From positions 1,116,001 to 1,180,000 of the forward strand of contig NZ_CP028908.1 of the NCBI RefSeq assembly GCF_024181725.1: a stretch of DNA of 64,000 nt, written 5' to 3'. The position numbers were made by a program, and so were the translations under genes. Source of the stretch: Bradyrhizobium sp. WD16. GTDB taxonomy: Bacteria; Pseudomonadota; Alphaproteobacteria; Rhizobiales; Xanthobacteraceae. How positions within the stretch are numbered: the stretch's first letter is position 1; each line of letters opens with the position of its first letter. Positions 37,857 through 46,532 of the stretch are shown here, piece by piece. The notes under the pieces were generated by a model. The model had not been told where the DNA came from and did no database searches. It worked only from the letters and a program-made list of their open reading frames with translations.

Positions 37857-38858
37857 ATGACCGAGACATTGAACCGACAGATCCTGCTCGTCGAAAAGCC
37901 GGCCGGCAAGCTCGGGCCGGAGCATTTCCGCCTGACGCAGACGGCGATCCCGCAACCAGCGGACGGCGAGGTTCTGCTGCGGGTGCGCTGCATCTCTTTG
38001 GACGCCGCCAATCGCGCCTGGATGCACGGCGCCACCTACCGCTCCGCGATCGAAACCAACAGTGTGATGGCCGGCGGCGCCCTCGCCGAGGTTGTCGAAT
38101 CGAGAGCACCCGGCCTCGAGCCGGGAGACCTCGTGTTCGGCGACACCGGCTGGCAGGACTACGCCGCCGTGCCGGCAAAGCACCTCGTCAAGCTGCCACG
38201 GATCGAGCCGCTGACCTATCTGCTGAGCGTCTATGGGATCGCCGGACTGACCGCCTATTTCGGCCTGCTCAAGATCGGACGCCCCAAGGCGGGCGAGACC
38301 GTGGTGGTTTCCGCCGCGGCGGGTTCGGTCGGCTCGATCGTCGGCCAGATCGCCAAGATCAAGGATTGCCGCGTCGTCGGCATCGCCGGCGGCACGGACA
38401 AATGCCATTGGCTGACCAGCGAACTCGGCTTCGACGCAGCCGTCGATTACAAGGCCGGCCCGGTGTTCAAGCCGCTCAAGGCCGCGGCGCCGAACGGCAT
38501 CGACGTCTATTTTGACAATGTCGGCGGCGACATTCTCGAAGCCTGCCTCGCCCAGATGAACCTGTTCGGGCGCATCGCCTGCTGCGGCGCGATTTCCCAG
38601 TATGACGGCGCGCCCGCCGCCCACGGTCCGCGCGGCGTGCCGGGGCTGATCGTGGTCAAGCGCCTCACCATGCAGGGCTTCATCGTCATGGATTTCGACG
38701 ACCAGCGCGCCGAGGCACTTGCCGATCTGCAGACCTGGGTGGCCTCCGGCCGCCTCAAGGTGCAGGAGGATATCGTGAACGGACTGGAAAACACCCCGCA
38801 GGCCCTGGTCGGCCTGCTCGCCGGCGAAAATCGCGGCAAGCGCATGGTGCAGCTCTGA
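37857..38858 (+). CDS. MDR-family NADPH-dependent oxidoreductase
   Basis: A 333-residue medium-chain dehydrogenase/reductase of the leukotriene B4 12-hydroxydehydrogenase/prostaglandin reductase subfamily. The YGIAGLTAYFGLLKIGRPKAGETVVVSAAAGSVGSIVGQIAKI region binds NADPH. DVYFDNVGGDILEACLAQMN and GRIACCGAISQYD are family motifs. No zinc ligands are seen, as expected. It reduces α,β-unsaturated ketones or quinones. AGGAGGA lies 7 nt before the ATG. It follows ohr by 125 bp, and may belong to the same oxidative-stress response, but it has its own ribosome-binding site. Confidence 0.87.
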   Translation: MTETLNRQILLVEKPAGKLGPEHFRLTQTAIPQPADGEVLLRVRCISLDAANRAWMHGATYRSAIETNSVMAGGALAEVVESRAPGLEPGDLVFGDTGWQDYAAVPAKHLVKLPRIEPLTYLLSVYGIAGLTAYFGLLKIGRPKAGETVVVSAAAGSVGSIVGQIAKIKDCRVVGIAGGTDKCHWLTSELGFDAAVDYKAGPVFKPLKAAAPNGIDVYFDNVGGDILEACLAQMNLFGRIACCGAISQYDGAPAAHGPRGVPGLIVVKRLTMQGFIVMDFDDQRAEALADLQTWVASGRLKVQEDIVNGLENTPQALVGLLAGENRGKRMVQL

Positions 38859-39057
38859 GCCAGGCGTCGCGCCTACCGCCCTGCACCGATGACGCCGACA
38901 ATCCGCGCCTTCGCCTTCATCAATAAGAAACCACGCCGGCCTTGGCCCTGGAACAGGTGAGGGATTCTTAAGCGCAGATCGCCAGATTTGCCGACGTCAA
39001 TGGGGTGCACGCGTCCTTCCGGCAACAGCCGCGAGCGCGGCGTCAGGACGGCAGCGG

Positions 39058-40248
39058 ATGAATTTGAGCGTTTCCACCATCCACATCGTGGTCTGGGCGA
39101 ATTTCGTTTCGTTGCTGGTGGTGTGGAGCTATATCGCGCAGAGCTATCCCTCGTTCCAATCGGCCCGCTCCTGGCAGATTGGCACGCTGATCACCGCCAT
39201 GGCCTGCAGCCTCGGCATGCTCCGCGGAGTCATACCTCCGTTCTTTCCTGTCGTCATCGGCAACGGCCTGATGATCATGGGCGTCTGCTTTCTTTGGGCC
39301 GGCGTACGTCAGTTCTACGGACGGCCGGCGCCGGTCAAGGCCAGCATCGTCCTTACCGCGGCAACGGCCAGCGTCCTCGCTCTCGATCTTTTCTTCCATG
39401 ACAGCATCCCGCTGCGTCTGACCGTGTTCTCGATGGCCGAATCCTATGTGCTGATCGAGATCATCCGTGACCTGCGCAACCGCCCATCGCCACAGCGCAG
39501 CCCGGGCGCCAATCTCGTCGCGATCACGTGCGGCATTGTCACCGCGGTGCACGTGGCGCGTTCGGTGTTTGCCCTTCTGGATTTGGGCGGCCCGATCGAG
39601 CTCGTCCAATTCAATGCGCTGCAGGCGGTCGCCTTCCTGATGCTGGTGTTCGCCGGTTTGATGGCCAATTTCGGCCTCGTGCTGATGGCGATCGATCGCC
39701 TTCGCGGCGAAGTCGCGGCGCTGGCCCTGGCCGACGACCTCACCGGTATCGCCAACCGCCGCCAGTTCCTGGGCCGGCTCTCCGAAGCCTGCGCCCTTGC
39801 CGCGCGCACACCGGTGGCCTTCTCGCTGCTGGTGATCGACATCGACGATTTCAAGATCATCAACGACACCTACGGCCACGCTGCCGGCGACGAATGCCTG
39901 CGCGTCTTCACGCGCACGATCGCCGAACGGCTGCGTTCAACGGATCTCCTCGCCCGCTCCGGCGGCGACGAGTTCTGCGTGATCCTGCCGGCGACCCGCC
40001 TGACCGAGGCGGCGCTGCTGGCGCGCAATCTGGTCAAGGCTTGCCGCAAGGCGCAGGTCGAGTGGAAGGGGCAGCGAATTCCGATCACCACCAGCATCGG
40101 CATCGCCGAATGGTGTCCACGGATCGGCCGGGACATGGACCGGCTGATCAGCGAAGCCGACCAGGCGCTCTACGTCGCCAAGAAGCAGGGCCGCGACCGC
40201 CTCGCCGTGCACGAGTACGTCGTCGAGCGGCTACGCCAAACGGCGTAG
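39058..40248 (+). CDS. Membrane-anchored diguanylate cyclase
   Basis: A 396-residue protein with an N-terminal half of about six hydrophobic helices and a C-terminal GGDEF domain. LADDLTGIANRRQFLGRL opens the domain, and GGDEF is intact at residues 302-306 with the inhibitory I-site RSTD at 293-296, five residues before it. So it should make c-di-GMP from GTP and be product-inhibited. There is no EAL or HD domain. The membrane part could sense a signal. It is not clearly in an operon; a 199-bp gap precedes it, in which I see no clear promoter. Confidence 0.92.
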   Translation: MNLSVSTIHIVVWANFVSLLVVWSYIAQSYPSFQSARSWQIGTLITAMACSLGMLRGVIPPFFPVVIGNGLMIMGVCFLWAGVRQFYGRPAPVKASIVLTAATASVLALDLFFHDSIPLRLTVFSMAESYVLIEIIRDLRNRPSPQRSPGANLVAITCGIVTAVHVARSVFALLDLGGPIELVQFNALQAVAFLMLVFAGLMANFGLVLMAIDRLRGEVAALALADDLTGIANRRQFLGRLSEACALAARTPVAFSLLVIDIDDFKIINDTYGHAAGDECLRVFTRTIAERLRSTDLLARSGGDEFCVILPATRLTEAALLARNLVKACRKAQVEWKGQRIPITTSIGIAEWCPRIGRDMDRLISEADQALYVAKKQGRDRLAVHEYVVERLRQTA

Positions 40249-40279
40249 CGCCCGCTCCAGCCGCCGCCGCTTGCTTGCT

Positions 40280-40300
40280 ATATAGGGTACCCCCCTATAT
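40280..40300 (+). promoter_or_regulatory. Candidate RcnR operator
   Basis: ATATAGGG and CCCTATAT form 8-bp perfect arms with a 5-nt spacer, including a run of six C (six G on the other strand). RcnR and CsoR-family sites carry such G-tracts with flanking AT dyads. The site is 9 nt before the rcnR ATG, so the protein could regulate its own operon. Confidence 0.75.
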
Positions 40301-40309
40301 GATTGATTC

Positions 40310-40585
40310 ATGCATACCATCAAGCAGAAGTCGCGCCTGCTGGCGCGGGTGCGCCGGATCCGCGGTCAGCTTGAAGCGGTGGAGCGCGGCCTCGAAGCCG
40401 AACTCGGCTGCGCCGATGTCCTGATGCTGGTCGCCTCGGTCCGCGGCGCCGTCAATGGCCTGACCGCCGAGCTCATCGAGGACCATATCCGCCATCATGT
40501 GGTCGATCCCGCCCGAGACAGCGATCGCGCCCGCGCCGAGGGCGCCGCCGAGCTGATCGAGGTGGTGCGGACCTATCTGAAATAG
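40310..40585 (+). CDS. rcnR: RcnR/CsoR-family nickel/cobalt-responsive repressor
   Basis: A 91-residue DUF156 protein. His2, Cys34 and the His59/His63 region (DHIRHHV) match the RcnR metal ligands known in E. coli, rather than the CsoR Cys-His-Cys set. The VASVRGAVNGLTAELIEDHI helix is the family pattern. It represses until nickel or cobalt binds. It is 5 nt before the transporter gene rcnA. A FrmR-like formaldehyde sensor would be the alternative, but the neighbour favours RcnR. Confidence 0.87.
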   Translation: MHTIKQKSRLLARVRRIRGQLEAVERGLEAELGCADVLMLVASVRGAVNGLTAELIEDHIRHHVVDPARDSDRARAEGAAELIEVVRTYLK

Positions 40586-40590
40586 GCGCC

Positions 40591-41706
40591 ATGACCGAAT
40601 TGACCGCACTGCTGCAGCAGGGAGCAGCCCATGCCTGGTTGTTCGCGCCGACTGCGGTGCTGCTCGGCGCATTGCATGGGCTCGAGCCCGGCCATTCCAA
40701 GACCATGATGGCGGCCTTCATCATCGCCATCCGCGGCACCATCGCCCAGGCCGTGCTGCTCGGCCTCTCGGCTGCGCTCTCCCATACCGCGGTGGTGTGG
40801 ACGATGGCGCTGGGCGGGCTCGCTTTCGGCCAGCATTGGGGCGGCGAGGCCGCCGAGCCGTATTTCCAGCTCGGCTCTGCGGTCGTCATTCTGGGCATCG
40901 CCGGCTGGATGACGTGGCGGACCTGGCGCGAACAGCACGAGGCGCACCACCATCACCATGACGACGTGAGGCCAATCTCCGCCACGGCGGGCCTGCTGAC
41001 CCTGGCGATCATCGAGGACGGCGTGCCGCCGCGCTGGCGCCTGTGCGGCGAGACAGGCGTGCTACCGGCGGCCTCATCCGTGACTATCGAAACCCGGCGC
41101 GCCGACGGGGCGCGACAGACCTTCGCCATGGCCGCGCGCGGCGATCATCTGGAGAGCCTCGACATCATTCCCGAGCCGCACGCCTTCACCGCCCGGCTGC
41201 GCATCGACCGCGGCAGCACCACCGCCGAGAGCCACGACCTCGATTTCGCCGAGCACGATCCTTCAGCCCTCGATCTCGGCGAGGAGGACGACGCGCATGC
41301 CCGCGCCCATGCCGCCGAAATCCGCCGCCGCTTCGCCGGAGGGTCGATCACCACCGCGCAAATCATGCTGTTCGGCCTCACCGGTGGCCTCATCCCCTGC
41401 CCGGCCGCCATCACCGTACTGCTGCTCTGCATTCAGCTTCGCCAGCTCAGCCTCGGCTTCGCCCTGGTCATCTGCTTCGGTCTCGGCCTTGCCTTGACCA
41501 TGGTCTCGGCCGGCGTGCTGGCGGCGCTCAGCCTCAAACATATCGCGGGCCGCTGGTCGGGATTTACGACTTTTGCCCGCCGGGCGCCCTACGTTTCGGC
41601 CGCGGTGATCGTGCTGGTCGGGCTCTATACCGGCTGGCTCGGCTGGCAGGGCCTCTCCCGCGCCGAAGCCCAGACCCTCGCCGCACCGCCGATCATGACC
41701 CGCTGA
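40591..41706 (+). CDS. rcnA: RcnA-type nickel/cobalt exporter
   Basis: A 371-residue membrane protein of the NiCoT/RcnA family. The first motif is LLGALHGLEPGHSKTMMAAFIIAIRGT. After three helices comes a histidine-rich cytoplasmic stretch EAHHHHHDD. A long inserted soluble segment (about residues 125-245) precedes the final helices with FGLTGGLIPCPAAITVLLLCIQLRQ. Exports nickel and cobalt. The ATG follows the rcnR stop by 5 nt, so they are co-expressed. Confidence 0.9.
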   Translation: MTELTALLQQGAAHAWLFAPTAVLLGALHGLEPGHSKTMMAAFIIAIRGTIAQAVLLGLSAALSHTAVVWTMALGGLAFGQHWGGEAAEPYFQLGSAVVILGIAGWMTWRTWREQHEAHHHHHDDVRPISATAGLLTLAIIEDGVPPRWRLCGETGVLPAASSVTIETRRADGARQTFAMAARGDHLESLDIIPEPHAFTARLRIDRGSTTAESHDLDFAEHDPSALDLGEEDDAHARAHAAEIRRRFAGGSITTAQIMLFGLTGGLIPCPAAITVLLLCIQLRQLSLGFALVICFGLGLALTMVSAGVLAALSLKHIAGRWSGFTTFARRAPYVSAAVIVLVGLYTGWLGWQGLSRAEAQTLAAPPIMTR

Positions 41707-41712
41707 GCGGAC

Positions 41713-42324
41713 CTACCACAGCGTCTGGCGCGCCCGCTCCGGCCAGGCGCGGTCGTAGTCGTCGCCACCGACGCGACTGCCGCTCATTTCGGCAAGGATC
41801 TGACCCGGCGTCGGCAGGCCGGATGGATCGACATGACGGGCCTTACTCCACAGCTCCGAACGAACGATGGCGCGTGCGCACTGGAAATAGAGTTCGGCGA
41901 TGGTGAAAACGAGCACGCTGCGCGGCGACTTGCCTTCGACCGCGAAGCGCGCGAGCAGCTCCTGGTCGATCGAGAGATGAGCGTGGCCATTGGCGCGCAA
42001 GGTGGTGCCGGAGCCGGGGATCAGGAACAACAGCGCGCAACGTGGATCGCGGACGATGTTGCGCAGCGAATCGATCCGGTTGTTGCCGCGGCGATCCGGC
42101 AGCATCAGCGTCCTGTCGTCGTGGATATGAACGACGCCGCCCCTGTCGCCGCGCGGCGAGCAATCGAGGCCGTCGGGCCCGGCTGTGGCCAGCGCAACGA
42201 AAGGCGACGCCTCGATCAGGCGGCGATAGGACGGAGTGACGCGGCCGGCGACCTTGGCGGTCGAGGTCTCGCCGGTTTCGCCATAGATGGCTTCGAGCTG
42301 CTCGATCGAACTGATGACGGACAA
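41713..42324 (-). CDS. PNPOx-fold flavoprotein (MSMEG_1061/DR2398 type)
   Basis: A 203-residue pyridoxamine-5'-phosphate oxidase-like protein. PFVALATAGPDGLDCSPRGDRGGVVHIHDDRTLMLPDRRGNNRIDSLRNIVRDPRCALLFLIPGSGTTLRANGHA covers the FMN-binding core. The C-terminus (FTIAELYFQCARAIVRSELW) is typical of the subfamily annotated as a PPOX-class flavoprotein. The start is TTG, supported by GAGGAGG 8 nt upstream. It converges with rcnA with 6 nt between stops. Function unknown. Confidence 0.83.
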   Translation of the reverse strand: MSVISSIEQLEAIYGETGETSTAKVAGRVTPSYRRLIEASPFVALATAGPDGLDCSPRGDRGGVVHIHDDRTLMLPDRRGNNRIDSLRNIVRDPRCALLFLIPGSGTTLRANGHAHLSIDQELLARFAVEGKSPRSVLVFTIAELYFQCARAIVRSELWSKARHVDPSGLPTPGQILAEMSGSRVGGDDYDRAWPERARQTLW

Positions 42325-42413
42325 CGGACCGGCCTCCTCACACTCACTGAAACGAATGGGACGGAAACGAGCCGGGCTGAAGCCAACGGCTCACCTGCCG
42401 GATCGAGATCACA

Positions 42414-42989
42414 TCAAGGATGGTAACAACTCCTGATCGCAGCAAGAAGTTCGCCGGTGTGGTGGTCCGCGGAACCGGTATTCTCGATGGTCACGTCGGG
42501 CACGATGGCACCGACGTCGCGACGCAGGCGATGGTCGATACTGCCGTCGCTGACGCGGCCTCGGGCCGCAAGCCTCGCCGCCAGCAGATCCGGTGGCGCG
42601 GTGACCAGCACGACCATGACGGCGATGCCCACCGTCCGGTAGCGCCGCCGCGCCTGCTCGACGATCCGCCGCGAGACATTGACGACGACGGTCCTCCCGG
42701 CGGCGAGATCATGGTCGATGGTCCGCGGCAGCGCGTAGCTCAAGCCGTGAGCCTGCCAGTCCAGCGCGTAGTCGCCACGCGCGCGCGCGGCGACGAATTC
42801 GGTCTCGCTGACCGTGTGGTTGGTTTCGTGAATGCTCGGCTCGCGGGTGACAATCCGTCGCGGGAAGACGATGCCCGGGTCGCTGCTGCATGCCACCGCG
42901 GCACGCGCGATCAGCGTATCCTTGCCGGCGCCGCTGGGACCGACGACGAGGACGAGGCGCCCGCCCGTGGTCACCGGCCGATCCGTCAT
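42414..42989 (-). CDS. phnN: Ribose 1,5-bisphosphate phosphokinase PhnN
   Basis: A 191-residue guanylate-kinase-like protein with the P-loop LVVGPSGAGKDTLIARA and the RRIVTREPS and HETNHTVSETEF segments. PhnN phosphorylates ribose 1,5-bisphosphate to PRPP in the C-P lyase pathway. It overlaps phnM as ATGA and is the last gene of the phnG-to-N operon. Confidence 0.93.
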   Translation of the reverse strand: MTDRPVTTGGRLVLVVGPSGAGKDTLIARAAVACSSDPGIVFPRRIVTREPSIHETNHTVSETEFVAARARGDYALDWQAHGLSYALPRTIDHDLAAGRTVVVNVSRRIVEQARRRYRTVGIAVMVVLVTAPPDLLAARLAARGRVSDGSIDHRLRRDVGAIVPDVTIENTGSADHHTGELLAAIRSCYHP

Positions 42990-44149
42990 GCTACCCGCGT
43001 CCCCTCGCGCCAGACCCCGCGCACCGCCGGCACGTCATGCGCCACATGGACGCGGATCAGATCGGCGCGCAGTCCGGGCGCGATTTCACCGCGATCGTCG
43101 AGCCCCACCGCCTGCGCCGGCCGACGCGTCACGGTCCGCACTGCGGCGGCGAGATCAATCCCGGGTACGTGGCGGGGTAACTGCAATGCGCCCATCAGCA
43201 GGCTCGAAGGGACATAATCCGACGACAGGATATCCAGCAGTCCGTCGCGGGCAAGGTCGACCGCGGCGATATTGCCGGAATGAGAACCGCCGCGCACCAC
43301 GTTGGGCGCGCCCATCAGGATGGCGATGCCGGCATCGCGCAAGGCGCGCGCTGCCTCCAGGGTGGTGGGAAACTCCGCCACTGCGACGCCGTCGCGCAGC
43401 GCATCCTGCACGTTCTCCGCCGTGGTGTCGTCGTGGCTAGCCAGCGGCACGCCCCGGGCATGAGCAAGTGCGACGATCGCCCGCAGATTGGGTTCGGCAT
43501 AGGCCTGCTGATAGGCCACGCGGCGGGCGAACATCACATCGAGTTCAGCGTCGGTCAGGCCACCGCTCTTGCCGCGGTAGTAGTCGCGCAGCTTGAGCTC
43601 GTCCCGGAACTGGCGCTGGCCGGGGGTATGGTCCATCAGCGACATCAGCCGGACATCCGGGCGATCGACCAGTTCCCTCGCTTCGTCGACCACGCTCGGC
43701 ATCGGCACCTCGCAGCGCAGATGGAGATAGTGATCGGCGCGCAACAGCCCGGCCTCGCGGGCGGTGCTGATCGCGCTCGCGAGCACGCCTGCCTGCCCAT
43801 CCGCATCGGGCGCTCCCTCCTCGCGCCAGACCCGCAGCGAATCCAGCACCGTGGTGATGCCCGAGGTGGCGAGCTGACCGTCGTAGGACACCACCGCGGC
43901 CACCGGATTCCAGAGCACCTTGGGTCGCGGCAGGTAATGCGACTCGAGATGATCGGTGTGCAGTTCGACGAGGCCCGGCATCACCAGGTCGCCGGCCATG
44001 TCCTCGCTGCCCGCCGGCGCCGCCCCTTCGCCGACCTCGACAATGCGGCCCTGCGCGATCGCCACCCAGCCGCGCGCGATCACGCGGTCCGCCAGCACCA
44101 CCGTGGCATTGCCGATCACGGCTTCGGTCTTGTCTCGTCCGGCAGTCAT
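42986..44149 (-). CDS. phnM: RPnTP hydrolase PhnM (α-D-ribose 1-methylphosphonate 5-triphosphate diphosphatase)
   Basis: A 387-residue amidohydrolase-fold protein. Metal ligands HTDHLESHYLPRP and the SHDDTTAENV and SDYVPSSLLMGAL segments are visible, as is DHTPGQRQF, typical of PhnM. It removes diphosphate from the ribosyl methylphosphonate triphosphate. The start is ATG at 44149; a TTG two codons earlier is possible. It is in the C-P lyase operon after phnL. A second PhnM-like gene lies at 54233-55417. Confidence 0.93.
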   Translation of the reverse strand: MTAGRDKTEAVIGNATVVLADRVIARGWVAIAQGRIVEVGEGAAPAGSEDMAGDLVMPGLVELHTDHLESHYLPRPKVLWNPVAAVVSYDGQLATSGITTVLDSLRVWREEGAPDADGQAGVLASAISTAREAGLLRADHYLHLRCEVPMPSVVDEARELVDRPDVRLMSLMDHTPGQRQFRDELKLRDYYRGKSGGLTDAELDVMFARRVAYQQAYAEPNLRAIVALAHARGVPLASHDDTTAENVQDALRDGVAVAEFPTTLEAARALRDAGIAILMGAPNVVRGGSHSGNIAAVDLARDGLLDILSSDYVPSSLLMGALQLPRHVPGIDLAAAVRTVTRRPAQAVGLDDRGEIAPGLRADLIRVHVAHDVPAVRGVWREGTRVA

Positions 44150-44163
44150 CTTCAACGAACCTT

Positions 44164-44865
44164 TCAGGCCGCCATGGCGGCGAATGAGGTGACATCGACG
44201 AGGCGGTCGGCGATGCGCGCGCGCATCTCGTCATCATGGACGATGGCCACCATGGCGACGCCTGCACGCTTCTTCTCGTCGACCAGTTGCGCAACCACCT
44301 CGCGGTTGGCGGCATCGAGAGATGCGGTCGGCTCGTCGAGCAGCAGGATCGGCAGGTCGGAGACGAAGCCGCGCGCGATATTGACGCGCTGCTGTTCGCC
44401 GCCGGAGAAGGTCGACGGTGGCAACAGCCACAGCCGCTCGGGAATGTTGAGGCGGCTCAGCAGGGCTCCGGCTCGCTGGCGCGCGGCATCGCGTGGCGTG
44501 CCGGTGGCGACGAGCGGCTCGGCGACGACGTCGAGGGCGGCGACCCGTGGCACCGCCCGCAGAAACTGACTGACATAGCCGATGGTCCGCCGCCGCAATC
44601 CGAGCACTTGGCGCGGCTCGGCGCCGGCGATATCGATCGTCGTCCCGCCATGGCGAATGAGGATGGAGCCGACGTCGCAACGGTAGTTGCCGAAGATCAT
44701 CTTCAGGATCGAGGACTTGCCCGCCCCGGACGGTCCGGACAGCACGACGCATTCGCCGCCCGCGACCTCGAAGGCGACATTGCGCACCACCGGCAGGACG
44801 ATGCCGCCCTGCAGATGCATGGTGAAGCTCTTCCCGGCATCCCGGATGTCGATCATGACGCTCAT
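44164..44865 (-). CDS. phnL: C-P lyase complex ATPase-like subunit PhnL
   Basis: A 233-residue ABC-type ATPase. Walker A is LSGPSGAGKSSILKMIFG, signature FSGGEQQRVNIARGFV, Walker B ILLLDEPTASLD. It belongs to the PhnK-PhnL pair linked with the C-P lyase core, not to a transporter. The frame begins further upstream, but the ATG at 44865 starts the fold. Confidence 0.92.
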   Translation of the reverse strand: MSVMIDIRDAGKSFTMHLQGGIVLPVVRNVAFEVAGGECVVLSGPSGAGKSSILKMIFGNYRCDVGSILIRHGGTTIDIAGAEPRQVLGLRRRTIGYVSQFLRAVPRVAALDVVAEPLVATGTPRDAARQRAGALLSRLNIPERLWLLPPSTFSGGEQQRVNIARGFVSDLPILLLDEPTASLDAANREVVAQLVDEKKRAGVAMVAIVHDDEMRARIADRLVDVTSFAAMAA

Positions 44866-44872
44866 CGATGTC

Positions 44873-45661
44873 TCACGCAGGCAGAATGGAGGAAACCAGG
44901 AGCTGAGTATAGGGCTCGTGCGGATCATCGAGCACCTGGTCCGTCAGCCCTGTTTCGATCACCTCGCCGCTCTTCATCACCATCACCCGATGCGACAGCA
45001 GCCGCGCCACCGCGAGATCATGGGTGACGACGATGGCGGCGAGACCGAGATCGGCGACGAGGCCACGCAGGAGGTCGAGCAGACGGGCCTGGACCGACAC
45101 GTCGAGGCCGCCGGTCGGCTCGTCCATGAAGACGAGACGCGGCTCGGTAACGAGGTTGCGGGCGATCTGCAGACGCTGGCGCATGCCGCCCGAATAGGTC
45201 TTCGGCGTATCGTCGATGCGTCCGGGAGCGATCTCGACCCGCTCGAGCCAGGAGGTCGCAGCCTCCCGGATCCGGCCATAGTGGGCCCAGCCCACCGCCA
45301 TCAGCCGTTCGCCGACATTGGCGCCGGCCGACACGCCCATGCGCAGGCCCTGCGCCGCATCCTGATGGACATAGCCCCAGTCGGTGCGGAACAGGAAACG
45401 GCGTTCGGCCTCGCCGAGCTCGGCGAGATCGCGCGTCGCGCCGTCCCGCATGCGGTAGAACACCCGGCCGCGGCTCGCAGAAAGCTGCGCCGACAGCATC
45501 TGCAGCAGCGTCGACTTGCCCGAGCCGCTCTCGCCGACGATCGCCAGCACCTCGCCCGGATAGAGCGAGAAGGAGACATCGCGGCAGGCCTGCAGCCGGC
45601 CGTAGTTCTTGCTCAACCCCTCGGCGATCAGCAGCGGCGCATCGGCCATCGTATCAATCAT
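44873..45661 (-). CDS. phnK: C-P lyase complex ATPase-like subunit PhnK
   Basis: A 262-residue ABC-type ATPase: Walker A VGESGSGKSTLLQM, signature YSGGMRQRLQIARNL, Walker B RLVFMDEPTGGLDVS. PhnK associates with the PhnGHIJ core at PhnJ. The ATG at 45661 overlaps the phnJ stop by 8 nt and has GGAG upstream; ATG at 45649 is an alternative without a ribosome-binding site. Confidence 0.93.
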   Translation of the reverse strand: MIDTMADAPLLIAEGLSKNYGRLQACRDVSFSLYPGEVLAIVGESGSGKSTLLQMLSAQLSASRGRVFYRMRDGATRDLAELGEAERRFLFRTDWGYVHQDAAQGLRMGVSAGANVGERLMAVGWAHYGRIREAATSWLERVEIAPGRIDDTPKTYSGGMRQRLQIARNLVTEPRLVFMDEPTGGLDVSVQARLLDLLRGLVADLGLAAIVVTHDLAVARLLSHRVMVMKSGEVIETGLTDQVLDDPHEPYTQLLVSSILPA

Positions 45662-46532
45662 GGACGTGCTCCGTCGGCGCATTGGCACTGCCGTAATGAC
45701 CTTCGGCCCGGCGGCTCTCGCAATAATCGGTATCCGAGCAGACGAACATCCGCCCGCCGGCATCGTCGACGACGATTTCGTCGAGATAGGAATCTTCCGC
45801 CCCGCACAGCGCGCAAGGCGCGTTGTGGCGATAGGCCTCGAACGGATGGTCATCGAAGTCGAGCGAAACCACCGTGGTGTAGGGCGGGATGGCGTAGATC
45901 CGCTTCTCGCGGCCGGCGCCGAACAGTTGCAATGCCGGACAGTTGTCCATCTTCGGATTGTCGAATTTCGGCGTCGGCGACGGATCCATCACATAGCGGT
46001 CGTCGACCTTGACCGGATAGGCATAGGCGGTGGCGATATGGCCGAAGCGAGCGATATCCTCATAGAGCTTGACGTGCATCAGCCCGTATTCGGCGAGGGC
46101 ATGCATGCGCCGCGTCTCCGTCTCCCGCGGCTCCAGGAAGCGCAGCGGCTCGGGGATCGGCACCTGGTAGACCAGCACCTGATCATCGCGGAGGGGCACT
46201 TCCGGGATGCGGTGGCGGGTCTGGATCACGCTCGCCTCCACCGTGCGGGTGGTGGTGGCGACGCCTGCCGTCCTGGCGAAGAACTTGCGGATCGAGATCG
46301 CATTGGTGGTGTCGTCGGAGCCCTGGTCGATCACTTTCAGCACGTCATCGGGGCCGAGCACCGCCGCCGTGACCTGGACGCCGCCGGTGCCCCAGCCATA
46401 GGGCATCGGCATCTCGCGGCTGGCGAAGGGCACCTGATAGCCGGGAATGGCGATCGCCTTGAGGATGGCGCGGCGGATCATCCGCTTGGTCTGCTCGTCG
46501 AGATACGCGAAGTTGTAAGTCGGCGCGTTCAT
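45654..46532 (-). CDS. phnJ: C-P lyase radical SAM subunit PhnJ
   Basis: A 292-residue PhnJ. The four C-terminal cysteines that bind the iron-sulfur cluster are in APCALCGAED and FVCSDTDYCESRR. The N-terminus YNFAYLDEQTKRMIRRAILKAIAIPGYQVPFASREMPMPYGWGTGG is highly typical. PhnJ cleaves the C-P bond of ribosyl methylphosphonate, giving methane or the like. It overlaps phnI (ATGA). Confidence 0.96.
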   Translation of the reverse strand: MNAPTYNFAYLDEQTKRMIRRAILKAIAIPGYQVPFASREMPMPYGWGTGGVQVTAAVLGPDDVLKVIDQGSDDTTNAISIRKFFARTAGVATTTRTVEASVIQTRHRIPEVPLRDDQVLVYQVPIPEPLRFLEPRETETRRMHALAEYGLMHVKLYEDIARFGHIATAYAYPVKVDDRYVMDPSPTPKFDNPKMDNCPALQLFGAGREKRIYAIPPYTTVVSLDFDDHPFEAYRHNAPCALCGAEDSYLDEIVVDDAGGRMFVCSDTDYCESRRAEGHYGSANAPTEHVHD

